NCBI GenBank assembly: GCA_026646875.1
Contig: JAPKHL010000029.1
Coordinates: 1-47,763, forward strand
Length of the DNA stretch: 47,763 bases
DNA from: Rhodocyclaceae bacterium
GTDB taxonomy: Bacteria; Pseudomonadota; Gammaproteobacteria; Burkholderiales; Rhodocyclaceae
Reading direction: 5' to 3'
Shown: piece by piece, positions 23,669 to 31,890 of the stretch
How the letters are laid out: each line of letters starts with the position of its first letter
Numbering within the stretch: the first letter of the stretch is position 1
Notes under the pieces: generated by a model
Told to the model about the DNA's origin: nothing
Databases searched by the model: none
The model's input: only the letters and a program-made list of their open reading frames with translations
Translations under genes and position numbers: made by a program

Positions 23669-24308
23669 TCTGATCGTCTTCGACTGGGACGGTACGCTGC
23701 TGGATTCGGCGGCGGCCATCGTCGCCGCCATCCAGGCCGCCTGCCGGGATCTCGATCTGCCCGAGCCTCCCGAGCCGCGCGCCCGGCACGTGATCGGGCT
23801 GGGTCTGGGCGATGCCTTGCGGCACGCAGTTCCCGAGTTGCCGGAATCGCGCTATCAGGAAATGGTGGATCGTTACCGGCATCATTACCTGTCGCGGGAC
23901 CACGAGTTGCAGCTGTTTGCCGGAGCAGCCGAGTTGGTTGCCGAGCTTGCTGCGAAAGGGCATGCCCTTGCCGTGGCGACCGGGAAGAGTCGTGTCGGCC
24001 TGAATCGTGCGCTTGCCTCGAGTGGGCTGGGCGCGTACTTCAGCGCTTCCCGATGTGCCGACGAGTGCTTTTCCAAGCCGCATCCACAGATGCTCGATGA
24101 ACTGATGGATGAATTTTCCATCGCGCCAGAGCGGACGCTGATGATCGGTGATACCACGCACGATCTCCTGATGGCCAGGAATGCGGGGGTTTCAGGTGTC
24201 GCGGTCTCCTATGGCGCGCATCCGCTGTCCGCGCTGGATACGCTTCAGCCACTGGCCTGTGTGCCGGACGTCGGGGAACTCGCGCAATGGTTGCGCATGC
24301 ACGCATGA
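23652..24308 (+). CDS. HAD-family hydrolase, phosphoglycolate phosphatase-like
   Basis: A 218-residue HAD subfamily IA hydrolase. The nucleophile motif I is FDWDGTLLDS with D11 and D13. Motif II is VATGKSR, motif III lysine is in CFSKPHPQML, and motif IV is MIGDTTHD. The cap domain is helical. These residues are all intact, so it should be an active phosphatase; the substrate is not given by sequence, and phosphoglycolate or a nucleotide is only the family's common choice. It overlaps rluC by 17 nt and the Rieske gene by an ATGA, which suggests coupled translation. Confidence 0.9.
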   Translation: MAKRFDLIVFDWDGTLLDSAAAIVAAIQAACRDLDLPEPPEPRARHVIGLGLGDALRHAVPELPESRYQEMVDRYRHHYLSRDHELQLFAGAAELVAELAAKGHALAVATGKSRVGLNRALASSGLGAYFSASRCADECFSKPHPQMLDELMDEFSIAPERTLMIGDTTHDLLMARNAGVSGVAVSYGAHPLSALDTLQPLACVPDVGELAQWLRMHA

Positions 24309-24637
24309 TTTGCGCCTCGGCGGAACTGCTCGACGGAGGGCGTGGCGTGCGCTTCACGGTCAGTCGGCATGGCCGGGAGGAACCGGCCTTCGTGATTCGC
24401 TATCACGGGTGCGTGCGGGCTTATTTCAACCGCTGCGGGCATGTCCCCGTCGAGCTTGACTGGCAGGCCGGCGAGTTCTTCGACGATTCCAAGCTATACT
24501 TGATCTGCGCGACGCATGGCGCGCTTTATGCTCCCGAATCCGGCCGCTGCCTTGGCGGGCGCTGCGACGGCAGGGGGCTGACACCGATTCCCGTCGAAGA
24601 GCGGGACGGCTTCGTTTATCTGACTCCGGAAGATTGA
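24305..24637 (+). CDS. small Rieske [2Fe-2S] protein
   Basis: A 110-residue protein from the ATG at 24305, chosen because ATGA overlaps the upstream stop; an in-frame ATG at 24287 is possible. The Rieske ligands are C44 and H46 (RCGHV) and C68 and H71 (CATHG), 22 residues apart, so the cluster site is complete. There is no membrane helix or oxygenase domain, so it is a ferredoxin-like electron carrier in the cytosol. The partner is unknown. It sits between the HAD gene and the S49 peptidase gene in the rluC run. Confidence 0.88.
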   Translation: MICASAELLDGGRGVRFTVSRHGREEPAFVIRYHGCVRAYFNRCGHVPVELDWQAGEFFDDSKLYLICATHGALYAPESGRCLGGRCDGRGLTPIPVEERDGFVYLTPED

Positions 24638-24642
24638 AGATC

Positions 24643-25596
24643 GTGGATACGCCGCAGAACGACCCGCAATGGGAACGCAAGCTTCTCGAGAAAATCGCGC
24701 TGTCTACCCTGCAGGAACAGCGTGCCCGGCGGCGTTGGGGAATCTTCTTCAAGCTGGCGGGGCTGGCCTACCTGATCGCCGTTCTGGTGATCGTGCTTGA
24801 TCTTGGCGGCAGCGAGAAACTGGCCGAGGGGCGGCACACCGCACTGATCTACCTGCGCGGCACCATCGAGGAAAGTGGCGAGGCCAGCGCTGAAAAACTC
24901 GTCAATGCGTTGCAGTCCGCCTTTGACGACAAGGGTACGGCGGGGGTCATCCTGCGCATCAACAGTCCCGGCGGAAGCCCGGTTCAGGCCGGGATTGTGC
25001 ATGACGAGATCCGTCGGCTGCGCGCCAAGCACGCCGATATTCCTCTTTACGTCGTGGTGGAGGATCTCTGCGCATCGGGCGGATATTATGTTGCCGCGGC
25101 TGCCGACCGGATTTACGTCGACAAGGCGAGCATCGTCGGGTCGATCGGCGTCCTGATGGACGGCTTCGGGTTTACCGGATCGATGGAAAAACTTGGCGTC
25201 GAGCGTCGCCTGCTCACCGCAGGCGACAACAAGGGTTTTCTTGACCCCTTTTCGCCACAGGACGAGAAGCAGAAGCTGCACGCCAGGGCCTTGCTCGGCG
25301 AAATCCACAAGCAATTCATCGATGTCGTCCGGCAAGGGCGTGGTGCGCGCCTGAAGGAAACGCCCGAGATGTTCTCCGGGCTGATGTGGACCGGGTCGCA
25401 GAGTGTCGAGCTGGGGTTGGCCGATGGCTTCGGAACGGTCGACTCGGTGGCGCGCGACGTGATCAAGGCGGAAAAGATCCTCGATTACTCGGTCAAGGAG
25501 AACATTGCCGAGCGCTTCGCCAAGCGCTTCGGCGCCGACGTGGCCCGGCAACTCACGTTGCGTCTCCTTGGCGGCGAGCAGCTGACGCTGCGCTGA
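24643..25596 (+). CDS. S49 family signal peptide peptidase, SppA-like
   Basis: A 317-residue protein from a GTG at 24643; a TTG at 24634 overlapping the upstream stop (TTGA) is the other choice, but its ribosome binding site would be too close. A membrane helix lies near residues 34-54 (FKLAGLAYLIAVLVIVLDL). The catalytic serine is S145 (CASGGYY) and the lysine is K197 (GDNKG), 52 residues later, the same spacing as in the short SppA of Bacillus subtilis (S147/K199). It is the single-domain form, which assembles into a ring and cleaves membrane-embedded peptides. The active site faces the periplasm. Confidence 0.88.
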   Translation: MDTPQNDPQWERKLLEKIALSTLQEQRARRRWGIFFKLAGLAYLIAVLVIVLDLGGSEKLAEGRHTALIYLRGTIEESGEASAEKLVNALQSAFDDKGTAGVILRINSPGGSPVQAGIVHDEIRRLRAKHADIPLYVVVEDLCASGGYYVAAAADRIYVDKASIVGSIGVLMDGFGFTGSMEKLGVERRLLTAGDNKGFLDPFSPQDEKQKLHARALLGEIHKQFIDVVRQGRGARLKETPEMFSGLMWTGSQSVELGLADGFGTVDSVARDVIKAEKILDYSVKENIAERFAKRFGADVARQLTLRLLGGEQLTLR

Positions 25597-25638
25597 ATTT
25601 CCCGCTGATTCCCGGCTCATCCGCCGGTCTTTAATCGC

Positions 25639-26367
25639 TCAGGCCTGCAGCAGGAATACGGCAGGCCGGCGGTCGATCGAGGGTAGATCCTGCCTGCGCC
25701 AATCGGCGCAACTGCGGGTGATGATCGTTTCGCTATCGAGGGTGAGGTCGCAGGCCACGCAGACCCTGGTGCCAGGCGCGCAGGCCTGGCGCAGGGTGTC
25801 GAGCATCTGGTGGTTGCGATAGGGGGTTTCGATGAAGATCTGCGTGCGTTGTTCCTGCCGTGAAGCCTTTTCGAGCTCACGCAGTTTCTGCAGTCGTGCC
25901 TGCTCGCGGACGGGCAGGTAGCCGTGAAACGAGAAATTCTGGCCGGAGAGACCGGATCCCATCAAGGCGAGCAGGATCGCGGAAGGGCCAACCAAGGGTG
26001 CTACACGTACGCCTTGCGCATGCGCCAGTGCGACCAGCGCGGCCCCGGGGTCCGCCACTGCCGGACAGCCGGCTTCGGAAACGAGCCCGAGATCCGAACC
26101 GGCCAGCAGCGGAGCGAGCAGACCGGGGAGGCGGATGGAGGGAGTGTGTTCGTTCAGCTCCTGGATATCGATCTGCTGCAGGGGAATTTCGTTGGGGAGC
26201 GACTTGAGGAATGCCCGCGCGGATTTGGCGTTCTCCGCGACAAAGTGGGCAAGCCCCCTTGTCTTGGCCAGTACGGTGGCGGGAAGGACGCAGGACGGTT
26301 GGTTGTTTCCTAGGGGAACCGGTATCAGATAAAGGGTCCCGCGCTTCCCTGTATCAATGTTTTGCAT
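25639..26367 (-). CDS. tetrapyrrole-methylase family protein, RsmI paralogue
   Basis: A 242-residue SAM-dependent methyltransferase of the TP_methylase fold. The N-terminus GTLYLIPVPLGN corresponds to RsmI's VGTPIGNL, and it has GLVSEAGCPAVADPGAALV (the DAGxPxISDPG block of RsmI) and VGPSAILLALMGSGLSG. It is shorter than RsmI and differs in the PxGN motif, so it is likely a paralogue and not the 16S rRNA C1402 enzyme itself. The substrate is unknown. It lies 24 nt downstream of maf on the same strand, separated by an AT-rich stretch. Confidence 0.82.
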   Translation of the reverse strand: MQNIDTGKRGTLYLIPVPLGNNQPSCVLPATVLAKTRGLAHFVAENAKSARAFLKSLPNEIPLQQIDIQELNEHTPSIRLPGLLAPLLAGSDLGLVSEAGCPAVADPGAALVALAHAQGVRVAPLVGPSAILLALMGSGLSGQNFSFHGYLPVREQARLQKLRELEKASRQEQRTQIFIETPYRNHQMLDTLRQACAPGTRVCVACDLTLDSETIITRSCADWRRQDLPSIDRRPAVFLLQA

Positions 26368-26409
26368 TAACTTTCATTGTTAACATATTGTTTATATTGG
26401 GTTTATGCA
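26361..26409. other. AT-rich island between maf and the RsmI-like gene
   Basis: About 50 bp rich in A and T in a GC-rich genome, with overlapping TATTGTTTATATTG-like units and GTTAAC. It spans the stop of maf, the 24-nt gap and the start of the methylase gene. I see no clean promoter in it. Confidence 0.4.
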
Positions 26410-26976
26410 TTCTTCGCGAAACAGATCGCACAAGGCAATGAGCGGTAGCCCGATCAGGGCGTTCGGATCCTCGCCTGCCATTCGTGCGATCAGGGCGATC
26501 CCGAGACCTTCCGACTTGGCGCTGCCAGCGCAGTTGTACGGCTGTTCCTTGCGCAGATAGCGCTCGATTTCGTCATCGCTGAGGTCACGGAAGGTGACCA
26601 GGGTAGAGACGCCCCGCAGTCGGGCCAACCCGGTTCTGGCGTTGAGCAGACAGAGCCCGGTGAAGAAGTTGACGCTGCGCCCGCGCATCGTCTGCAGTTG
26701 GCGCACGGCGTTGTCGTGCGAGCCCGGCTTGCCGAAAACCCGCCCCTCGAGACACGCGACCTGGTCGCTGCCAATGATCAGGGCTTCAGGGTGCCGGGCG
26801 GCAACCGCGCGCGCCTTGCTCTCGGACAGGCGCATTGCGGTGGCTTCCGGGGCTTCTCCCGGCAGCGGCGTTTCATCGACGTCCGGGCTGGCGGTAAGGA
26901 AGGGCAAGCCCAGGCGGGCGAGCAGTTCGCGACGGAAGGGCGAGGTCGATGCGAGAACGATATCGGGGGCGGACAT
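26392..26976 (-). CDS. Maf family nucleotide pyrophosphatase, YceF type
   Basis: A 194-residue protein starting at the ATG 26976. The N-terminus [18 protein letters not shown] is the Maf signature, followed by [10 protein letters not shown], the SDQV catalytic aspartate region ([19 protein letters not shown]) and the [12 protein letters not shown] loop. The GSAKSEGLG and CLEG features fit the YceF subgroup, which hydrolyses 7-methyl-GTP, better than YhdE. It cleans non-canonical nucleotides. It is divergent from yceD over about 110 bp. Confidence 0.9.
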   Translation of the reverse strand: MSAPDIVLASTSPFRRELLARLGLPFLTASPDVDETPLPGEAPEATAMRLSESKARAVAARHPEALIIGSDQVACLEGRVFGKPGSHDNAVRQLQTMRGRSVNFFTGLCLLNARTGLARLRGVSTLVTFRDLSDDEIERYLRKEQPYNCAGSAKSEGLGIALIARMAGEDPNALIGLPLIALCDLFREECINPI

Positions 26977-27051
26977 GAGAGAGTCGGCAAGGAAAATGCG
27001 CCAAGTCCGCGACGGATCAGAAAAAACAACCAAGAAAAGCGCCGTCGCGCT

Positions 27052-27080
27052 TTGACTTCAAAAGCCGAAGATAATATCAT
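27052..27080 (+). promoter_or_regulatory. promoter of yceD-rpmF, near-leaderless
   Basis: TTGACT (27052-27057), a 17-bp spacer and TATCAT (27075-27080); each hexamer differs from consensus at one base. Transcription should begin near 27086-27088, 2-4 nt before the yceD ATG at 27090. Confidence 0.65.
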
Positions 27081-27089
27081 GCGCGCCTT

Positions 27090-27512
27090 ATGTCGCAAGA
27101 GATCGTCGTGCTCGACATGCTTGTCGATCCGGCCGGTTCGCTGGTCTACCGGATCGATGGGCGGATGAGCGAGCGCAACCGGCCGCAACTGGCGTTGAAG
27201 GTGAGCGGGGCGGTGAATCTGCAGTGTCAGCGCTGTCTCGAGAGCATGGTGCACCCGCTCGAGATCGACAGCCTGCTTGAGTTCGTCGCGAACGAGGATG
27301 ATCTGACACAGGAAGAGCTGGAAGACGACGCCAAGGACTTTCTTCCGGCAAGCAAGGAACTGGATGTGCTTGCGCTGATCGAGGACGAGGTGATTCTTGC
27401 CCTGCCGACGGCGCCACGTCACGAGAGTTGTACCGCGCCCGAGGCCGGGCGGGGAGAGGCGAGACGTTCGCCGTTTGATGTACTCGCTGGCCTCAAGGGC
27501 AAGGCAGAGTGA
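27090..27512 (+). CDS. yceD: YceD/DUF177 family protein
   Basis: A 140-residue protein of the DUF177 family, which nearly always precedes rpmF. The conserved marks are LQCQRCLESM (a cysteine pair) and EDEVILALPTAPRH, and it ends with PFDVLAGLKGK. In plants and some bacteria it is needed for 23S rRNA accumulation; the molecular role is unknown. The ATG at 27090 is the first possible, since an in-frame stop lies six codons upstream; an ATG at 27117 is the only other one nearby. It sits directly against a strong promoter and is followed by rpmF 21 nt later. Confidence 0.92.
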   Translation: MSQEIVVLDMLVDPAGSLVYRIDGRMSERNRPQLALKVSGAVNLQCQRCLESMVHPLEIDSLLEFVANEDDLTQEELEDDAKDFLPASKELDVLALIEDEVILALPTAPRHESCTAPEAGRGEARRSPFDVLAGLKGKAE

Positions 27513-27533
27513 ATTTGATTTAAGGAGCTAGTT

Positions 27534-27713
27534 ATGGCCGTTCAACAGAACAAGAAGTCCCCCTCCAAGCGTGGCATGCACCGTGCCCACGATTTTCTGA
27601 CCAACCCGCCGCTGGCTGTTGAGCCGACGACTGGTGAGGTGCACTTGCGTCACCATGTCAGCCCCTCGGGTTACTACCGCGGTAAGAAGGTCGCCAAGGC
27701 CAAGGGCGAGTAA
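27534..27713 (+). CDS. rpmF: 50S ribosomal protein L32
   Basis: A 59-residue protein preceded by AAGGAG at 27522-27527. [20 protein letters not shown] and [16 protein letters not shown] are typical of betaproteobacterial L32. It is the cysteine-free form, which needs no zinc. It binds 23S rRNA near the peptidyl-transferase end of the large subunit. A strong hairpin terminator follows 12 nt after the stop. Confidence 0.98.
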   Translation: MAVQQNKKSPSKRGMHRAHDFLTNPPLAVEPTTGEVHLRHHVSPSGYYRGKKVAKAKGE

Positions 27714-27725
27714 GATCCCGGGATC

Positions 27726-27766
27726 GGGCAGGCAGTACCCCGCAAGGGCTGCCTGCCCTTTCTTTT
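27726..27766 (+). terminator. terminator or attenuator between rpmF and plsX
   Basis: A stem GGGCAGGCAG (27726-27735) with CTGCCTGCCC (27749-27758), extended by CCC/GGG inside the loop, then TTTCTTTT. It ends 12 nt before the plsX ATG, so plsX must be read through it or have a promoter within it. Confidence 0.75.
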
Positions 27767-27778
27767 GCCTACAATCCG

Positions 27779-28792
27779 ATGACAATTACTGTCGCCATCG
27801 ATTGCATGGGTGGGGACCACGGTCCCTGCGTCACCGTGCCGGCGGCACTCGACTTCGTGCGCACGCACGACGATGTGCGCGCTATTCTCGTCGGCCTGGA
27901 AGACAGAATCCGGCCGCTTCTCGGGAATGCCGACAGCAGTCGCATTTCCATTCATCACGCCAGCGAGATCGTCGCCATGGACGAACCGCCCGCGCTCGCC
28001 CTGCGCAACAAGAAGGATTCGTCGATGCGCGTGGCGATCAACCTCGTCAAGGAGGGCAGAGCGGACGCCTGTGTTTCCGCGGGTAATACTGGCGCGTTGA
28101 TGGCGATCTCCCGTTTCGTCCTTAAAATGCTTCCCGGGATCGATCGACCGGCGATCTGTGCCGTGCTGCCGACCACGCATGGCCATACCCACGTCCTTGA
28201 TCTCGGTGCCAACGTTGATTGCGAGCCCGAGCATCTGCTCCAGTTCGGCATCATGGGGGCGTCGCTGGTTTCCGCCATCGAACACCGGGAACGCCCGACC
28301 GTCGGCATCCTCAACATCGGCGAGGAGGACATCAAGGGTAATGAGGTCGTCAAGCGGGCGGCCGAACTGCTCAAGGACTCCGGTCTGAATTTCATCGGCA
28401 ACGTCGAAGGCGACGGACTCTACAAGGGCGAAGCCGAGGTTGTCGTCTGTGACGGTTTTGTCGGCAACGTGGCGCTGAAGGCCTCGGAAGGATTGGCGCA
28501 AATGATGGCGGGCTTCCTGCAGCAGGAATTCAAGCGCAACCTGCTGACCAAGCTGATTGCCCTGCTGGCTCTACCGGTACTCAAGGGATTCAAGAAACAC
28601 GTGGATCACCGGCGCTACAACGGTGCCAGCCTGCTCGGACTGAAGGGGGTCGTGGTCAAGAGCCACGGCTCGGCCGATGCCTTTGCCTTTGCCAACGCCC
28701 TCGGCCGCGCCGCCGACGCCGCGCGTACGGGCGTCCTGGCGAGAATCACCGAGCGCGTGGCACAGCAGCAGCCGCTCCAGGAGAGTGCATAG
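27779..28792 (+). CDS. plsX: phosphate acyltransferase PlsX
   Basis: A 337-residue enzyme that makes acyl-phosphate from acyl-ACP, the acyl donor for PlsY in phospholipid synthesis. The N-terminus [14 protein letters not shown] and the [28 protein letters not shown] and [10 protein letters not shown] blocks mark the family. The ATG agrees with the family's start (MT-x-VAIDxMGGD). No Shine-Dalgarno lies before it; a strong terminator lies there instead. The fabH ATG lies 2 nt after its stop. It is a peripheral inner membrane protein. Confidence 0.97.
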   Translation: MTITVAIDCMGGDHGPCVTVPAALDFVRTHDDVRAILVGLEDRIRPLLGNADSSRISIHHASEIVAMDEPPALALRNKKDSSMRVAINLVKEGRADACVSAGNTGALMAISRFVLKMLPGIDRPAICAVLPTTHGHTHVLDLGANVDCEPEHLLQFGIMGASLVSAIEHRERPTVGILNIGEEDIKGNEVVKRAAELLKDSGLNFIGNVEGDGLYKGEAEVVVCDGFVGNVALKASEGLAQMMAGFLQQEFKRNLLTKLIALLALPVLKGFKKHVDHRRYNGASLLGLKGVVVKSHGSADAFAFANALGRAADAARTGVLARITERVAQQQPLQESA

Positions 28793-28793
28793 C

Positions 28794-29753
28794 ATGTTCG
28801 CCCGGATCACCGGCGTTGGCAGTTATCTGCCAGGCCAGCCTGTCAGCAATGATGACCTTGTCCTGCGTGGCGTCGATACCAGCGATGAATGGATTGCAAC
28901 CCGCACTGGCATCCGTGCGCGCCATCTTGCGGAATCCGGACGTACCTCGAGCGATCTTGCGCTTGAAGCCAGCCGGCGGGCCCTCTCGATGGCCGGTATC
29001 GACGCTTCCGGGATCGATCTGATCATCGTCGCCACCTCGACTCCGGACTTCATTTTCCCTAGCACCGCCTGCCTACTGCAGGGCAAGCTCGGCAACCGGG
29101 GCGCTACGGCGTTCGACGTGCAGGCTGTCTGCAGCGGCTTCGTCTACGCGCTGACCATCGCCGAAAAATTCATCCGCTCGGGTAGCCACCACCGGGCGCT
29201 GGTTGTCGGCGCCGAGGTGTTCTCGCGCATTCTCGACTGGCGCGACCGCGGCACCTGCGTTCTCTTTGGCGACGGCGCGGGCGCGGTGGTGCTCGAGGCG
29301 GACGAGCGGCCGGGTATCCTGGCCACGGCCTTGCATGCCGACGGAGCGCATCACGGAATCCTTTCGGTACCGGGAAACGTTTGTGGCGGACAGGTTACGG
29401 GCGACCCCTTCCTGCGCATGGATGGCCAGGCTGTTTTCAAGTTCGCGGTACGCGTGCTGGCCGAAGTTGCGCACGAATGCTGCGATGCGGCCGGCGTGCC
29501 GCCGACCGGAGTCGACTGGCTGATTCCGCATCAGGCCAACATCCGCATCATTGAGGCGACTGCCCGGAAGATGGGACTGGAGATGGAACGGGTGATCGTC
29601 ACCGTCGATCGCCACGGCAATACCTCCGCCGCCTCGGTGCCGCTGGCGCTTGACACCGCTGTCCGCGACGGACGCATCCAGCGCGGACAGAAGATCATGC
29701 TCGAAGGTGTCGGTGGCGGCTTTACTTGGGGCGCCGTCCTGCTCGAGTTCTAA
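28794..29753 (+). CDS. fabH: beta-ketoacyl-ACP synthase III
   Basis: A 319-residue enzyme that condenses acetyl-CoA with malonyl-ACP, the first step of type II fatty acid synthesis. The triad is C113 (AVCSGF), H246 (IPHQAN) and N276 (HGNTSAAS), matching C112/H244/N274 of E. coli. The glycine-rich GVGGGFTWG end is normal. AGGAG lies 11 nt before the ATG. It is 2 nt after plsX and 10 nt before fabD, so the genes are cotranscribed. Confidence 0.98.
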   Translation: MFARITGVGSYLPGQPVSNDDLVLRGVDTSDEWIATRTGIRARHLAESGRTSSDLALEASRRALSMAGIDASGIDLIIVATSTPDFIFPSTACLLQGKLGNRGATAFDVQAVCSGFVYALTIAEKFIRSGSHHRALVVGAEVFSRILDWRDRGTCVLFGDGAGAVVLEADERPGILATALHADGAHHGILSVPGNVCGGQVTGDPFLRMDGQAVFKFAVRVLAEVAHECCDAAGVPPTGVDWLIPHQANIRIIEATARKMGLEMERVIVTVDRHGNTSAASVPLALDTAVRDGRIQRGQKIMLEGVGGGFTWGAVLLEF

Positions 29754-29763
29754 GGAGAAAATC

Positions 29764-30693
29764 ATGGCATTTGCGTTCGTATTCCCCGGACAGGGCTCGC
29801 AGTCGGTCGGAATGATGGCGGCCTATGGCGAATCGCCGGTCGTGCGCGCCACCTTCGACGAAGCCTCTTCCGTGCTGGGGGAGGATCTCTGGCAACTGGT
29901 GGCCGAGGGGCCGGCCGAGGCGCTGGCGCAAACCGTCAATACCCAGCCGGTCATGCTGACGGCGGCGATCGCCGCCTACCGCCTGTGGCTGGAAAAGGGG
30001 GGCAAGCATCCGGCCGTCGTGGCCGGACACAGCCTTGGCGAGTATTCGGCACTGGTGGCCGCGGGCGTCGTCGGGTTCAGTGATGCCGTGCCGCTCGTCC
30101 GCCTGCGCGCCGCTGCGATGCAGGCCGCCGTTCCGGTCGGTACGGGTGCCATGGCAGCCATCCTCAACCTCGACGACGACAAGATTCGCGAGGCCTGCGC
30201 CGAAGCGGCGGCGGGCGAGGTGGTGGAGCCCGTCAATTTCAACGCTCCCGGTCAGACGGTCATCGCCGGCGGCAAGGCCGCGGTCGAGCGCGCCTGCGAA
30301 GCCTGCAAGGCGCGCGGGGCGAAGCGGGCTGTCCTGCTGCCCGTCTCCGCACCGTTCCATTCCTCGCTGATCCGCCCGGCAGCCGAACCGTTGGCCGCGC
30401 GGTTGTCGGAAATCCGTTTCTCGGCCCCGCAGATTCCGGTGGTCAACAACGTGGACGTCGCTCTGGAGAGCGACCCGGCACGAATCAAGGATGCCTTGAT
30501 CCGGCAGGCCTATTCGCCGGTACGCTGGGTCGAGACGATCCAGAGAATGGCCTCCATGGGCATGACCACGATTGCCGAGTGCGGCCCGGGCAAGGTGCTC
30601 GCCGGTCTGACCAAGCGCTGTGCCGATGGAACCGCCGGGTTGGCCCTGGCCGATCTCGCCGCGATCGAAGCGGCTGCAACCACGCTGGAGTAG
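29764..30693 (+). CDS. fabD: malonyl-CoA:ACP transacylase
   Basis: A 309-residue enzyme that moves malonyl from CoA to ACP. FVFPGQGSQ starts the protein; the nucleophile is S90 in GHSLGEY and the histidine is H199 in SAPFHSSL. The Q of PGQGSQ is the oxyanion residue. AAGGAG lies just upstream of the ATG at 29764. It lies in the fab operon between fabH and fabG. Confidence 0.98.
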   Translation: MAFAFVFPGQGSQSVGMMAAYGESPVVRATFDEASSVLGEDLWQLVAEGPAEALAQTVNTQPVMLTAAIAAYRLWLEKGGKHPAVVAGHSLGEYSALVAAGVVGFSDAVPLVRLRAAAMQAAVPVGTGAMAAILNLDDDKIREACAEAAAGEVVEPVNFNAPGQTVIAGGKAAVERACEACKARGAKRAVLLPVSAPFHSSLIRPAAEPLAARLSEIRFSAPQIPVVNNVDVALESDPARIKDALIRQAYSPVRWVETIQRMASMGMTTIAECGPGKVLAGLTKRCADGTAGLALADLAAIEAAATTLE

Positions 30694-30697
30694 AACC

Positions 30698-31438
30698 ATG
30701 CTGAACGGACATGTAGCACTGATCACCGGCGCTTCGCGCGGCATCGGCCAGGCGATTGCGCTCGAACTCGGCAAGGCCGGGGCAACCGTGGTCGGTACCG
30801 CAACCACCGCCGAAGGGGCTGCCAGGATTTCCGCCTACCTCGGCAATGCCGGCATCAAGGGAGAAGGTGCCGTGCTGGAGGTGCGCGACGCGGCACAGGT
30901 CGATTCGCTGATCGGCAGCATCGAGAAAACGCACGGACCAGTGGGTATTCTCGTGAACAATGCCGGCATCACCCGCGACAATCTTGCGATGCGCCTCAAG
31001 GACGAGGAATGGGATGCGGTGCTGGACACCAACCTGAAGGCTGTCTTCCGCCTCTCGAAGGCGGTGATGCGCGGCATGATGAAGGCCCGCGGTGGCCGCA
31101 TCATCAACGTTACGTCGGTCGTCGGTCATGCCGGCAACCCCGGACAGGCCAACTATTGCGCGGCCAAGGCCGGGGTGGCCGGGATGAGCCGCTCTCTGGC
31201 CCGTGAACTGGGTAGCCGGAACATCACGGTCAACTGCGTGGCTCCCGGTTTCATCGACACCGACATGACCAAGGCGCTCGAGGAAAAACAGAAGGAGGCA
31301 CTGATTGCCGGTATTCCGCTGGGACGTCTCGGCCGTCCCGAGGACGTTGCTGCGGCAGTCGCCTTTCTTGCGTCGCCGGCGGCTGCCTACGTCACCGGCA
31401 CGACCATTCATGTCAATGGCGGCATGTATATGGACTGA
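30698..31438 (+). CDS. fabG: 3-oxoacyl-ACP reductase
   Basis: A 246-residue short-chain dehydrogenase that reduces 3-ketoacyl-ACP with NADPH. The nucleotide motif TGASRGIG is at residues 10-17, NNAG follows, and the catalytic set is S140, Y153 and K157. The C-terminus GGMYMD is as in other FabG. The start is 4 nt after fabD's stop, with GGAG upstream. acpP, 99 nt downstream, has its own promoter. Confidence 0.97.
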   Translation: MLNGHVALITGASRGIGQAIALELGKAGATVVGTATTAEGAARISAYLGNAGIKGEGAVLEVRDAAQVDSLIGSIEKTHGPVGILVNNAGITRDNLAMRLKDEEWDAVLDTNLKAVFRLSKAVMRGMMKARGGRIINVTSVVGHAGNPGQANYCAAKAGVAGMSRSLARELGSRNITVNCVAPGFIDTDMTKALEEKQKEALIAGIPLGRLGRPEDVAAAVAFLASPAAAYVTGTTIHVNGGMYMD

Positions 31439-31465
31439 TGCCCGTCCGGGCATCCGGGCCGGATT

Positions 31466-31493
31466 TTGTAAGCGCCGGCCCTTTTGGTAGAAT
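31466..31493 (+). promoter_or_regulatory. acpP promoter
   Basis: TTGTAA (31466-31471), 16 bp and TAGAAT (31488-31493), with a leader of about 38 nt to the acpP ATG. An acpP promoter inside the fab operon is known in E. coli, and fits the high ACP demand. Confidence 0.55.
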
Positions 31494-31537
31494 AATGCGG
31501 TTTGATTCAAACCTGAACCCGGGGAAGGAGCCCTCTA

Positions 31538-31774
<237 letters not shown>

Positions 31775-31799
31775 CCCCTCTCCCCAGCGACGCTTCCCC

Positions 31800-31823
31800 C
31801 GGGCCGGCTCTCGAGTCGGCCCG
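31800..31823 (+). other. hairpin between acpP and fabF
   Basis: CGGGCCG (31800-31806) pairs with CGGCCCG (31817-31823). No T run follows, so it looks like an mRNA-stabilising or pausing structure and not a true terminator. Confidence 0.35.
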
Positions 31824-31890
31824 ATATCACCCACAAGCGTCCGCTCCGCTTCCTGGAAGCGTTCCCCAATCATTTGTTCCGGAGCACAAG

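Noticed and set aside
27770-27775. TACAAT as a plsX promoter
   Set aside because: Its start site would fall inside or after the plsX ATG, and plsX homology begins at that ATG.
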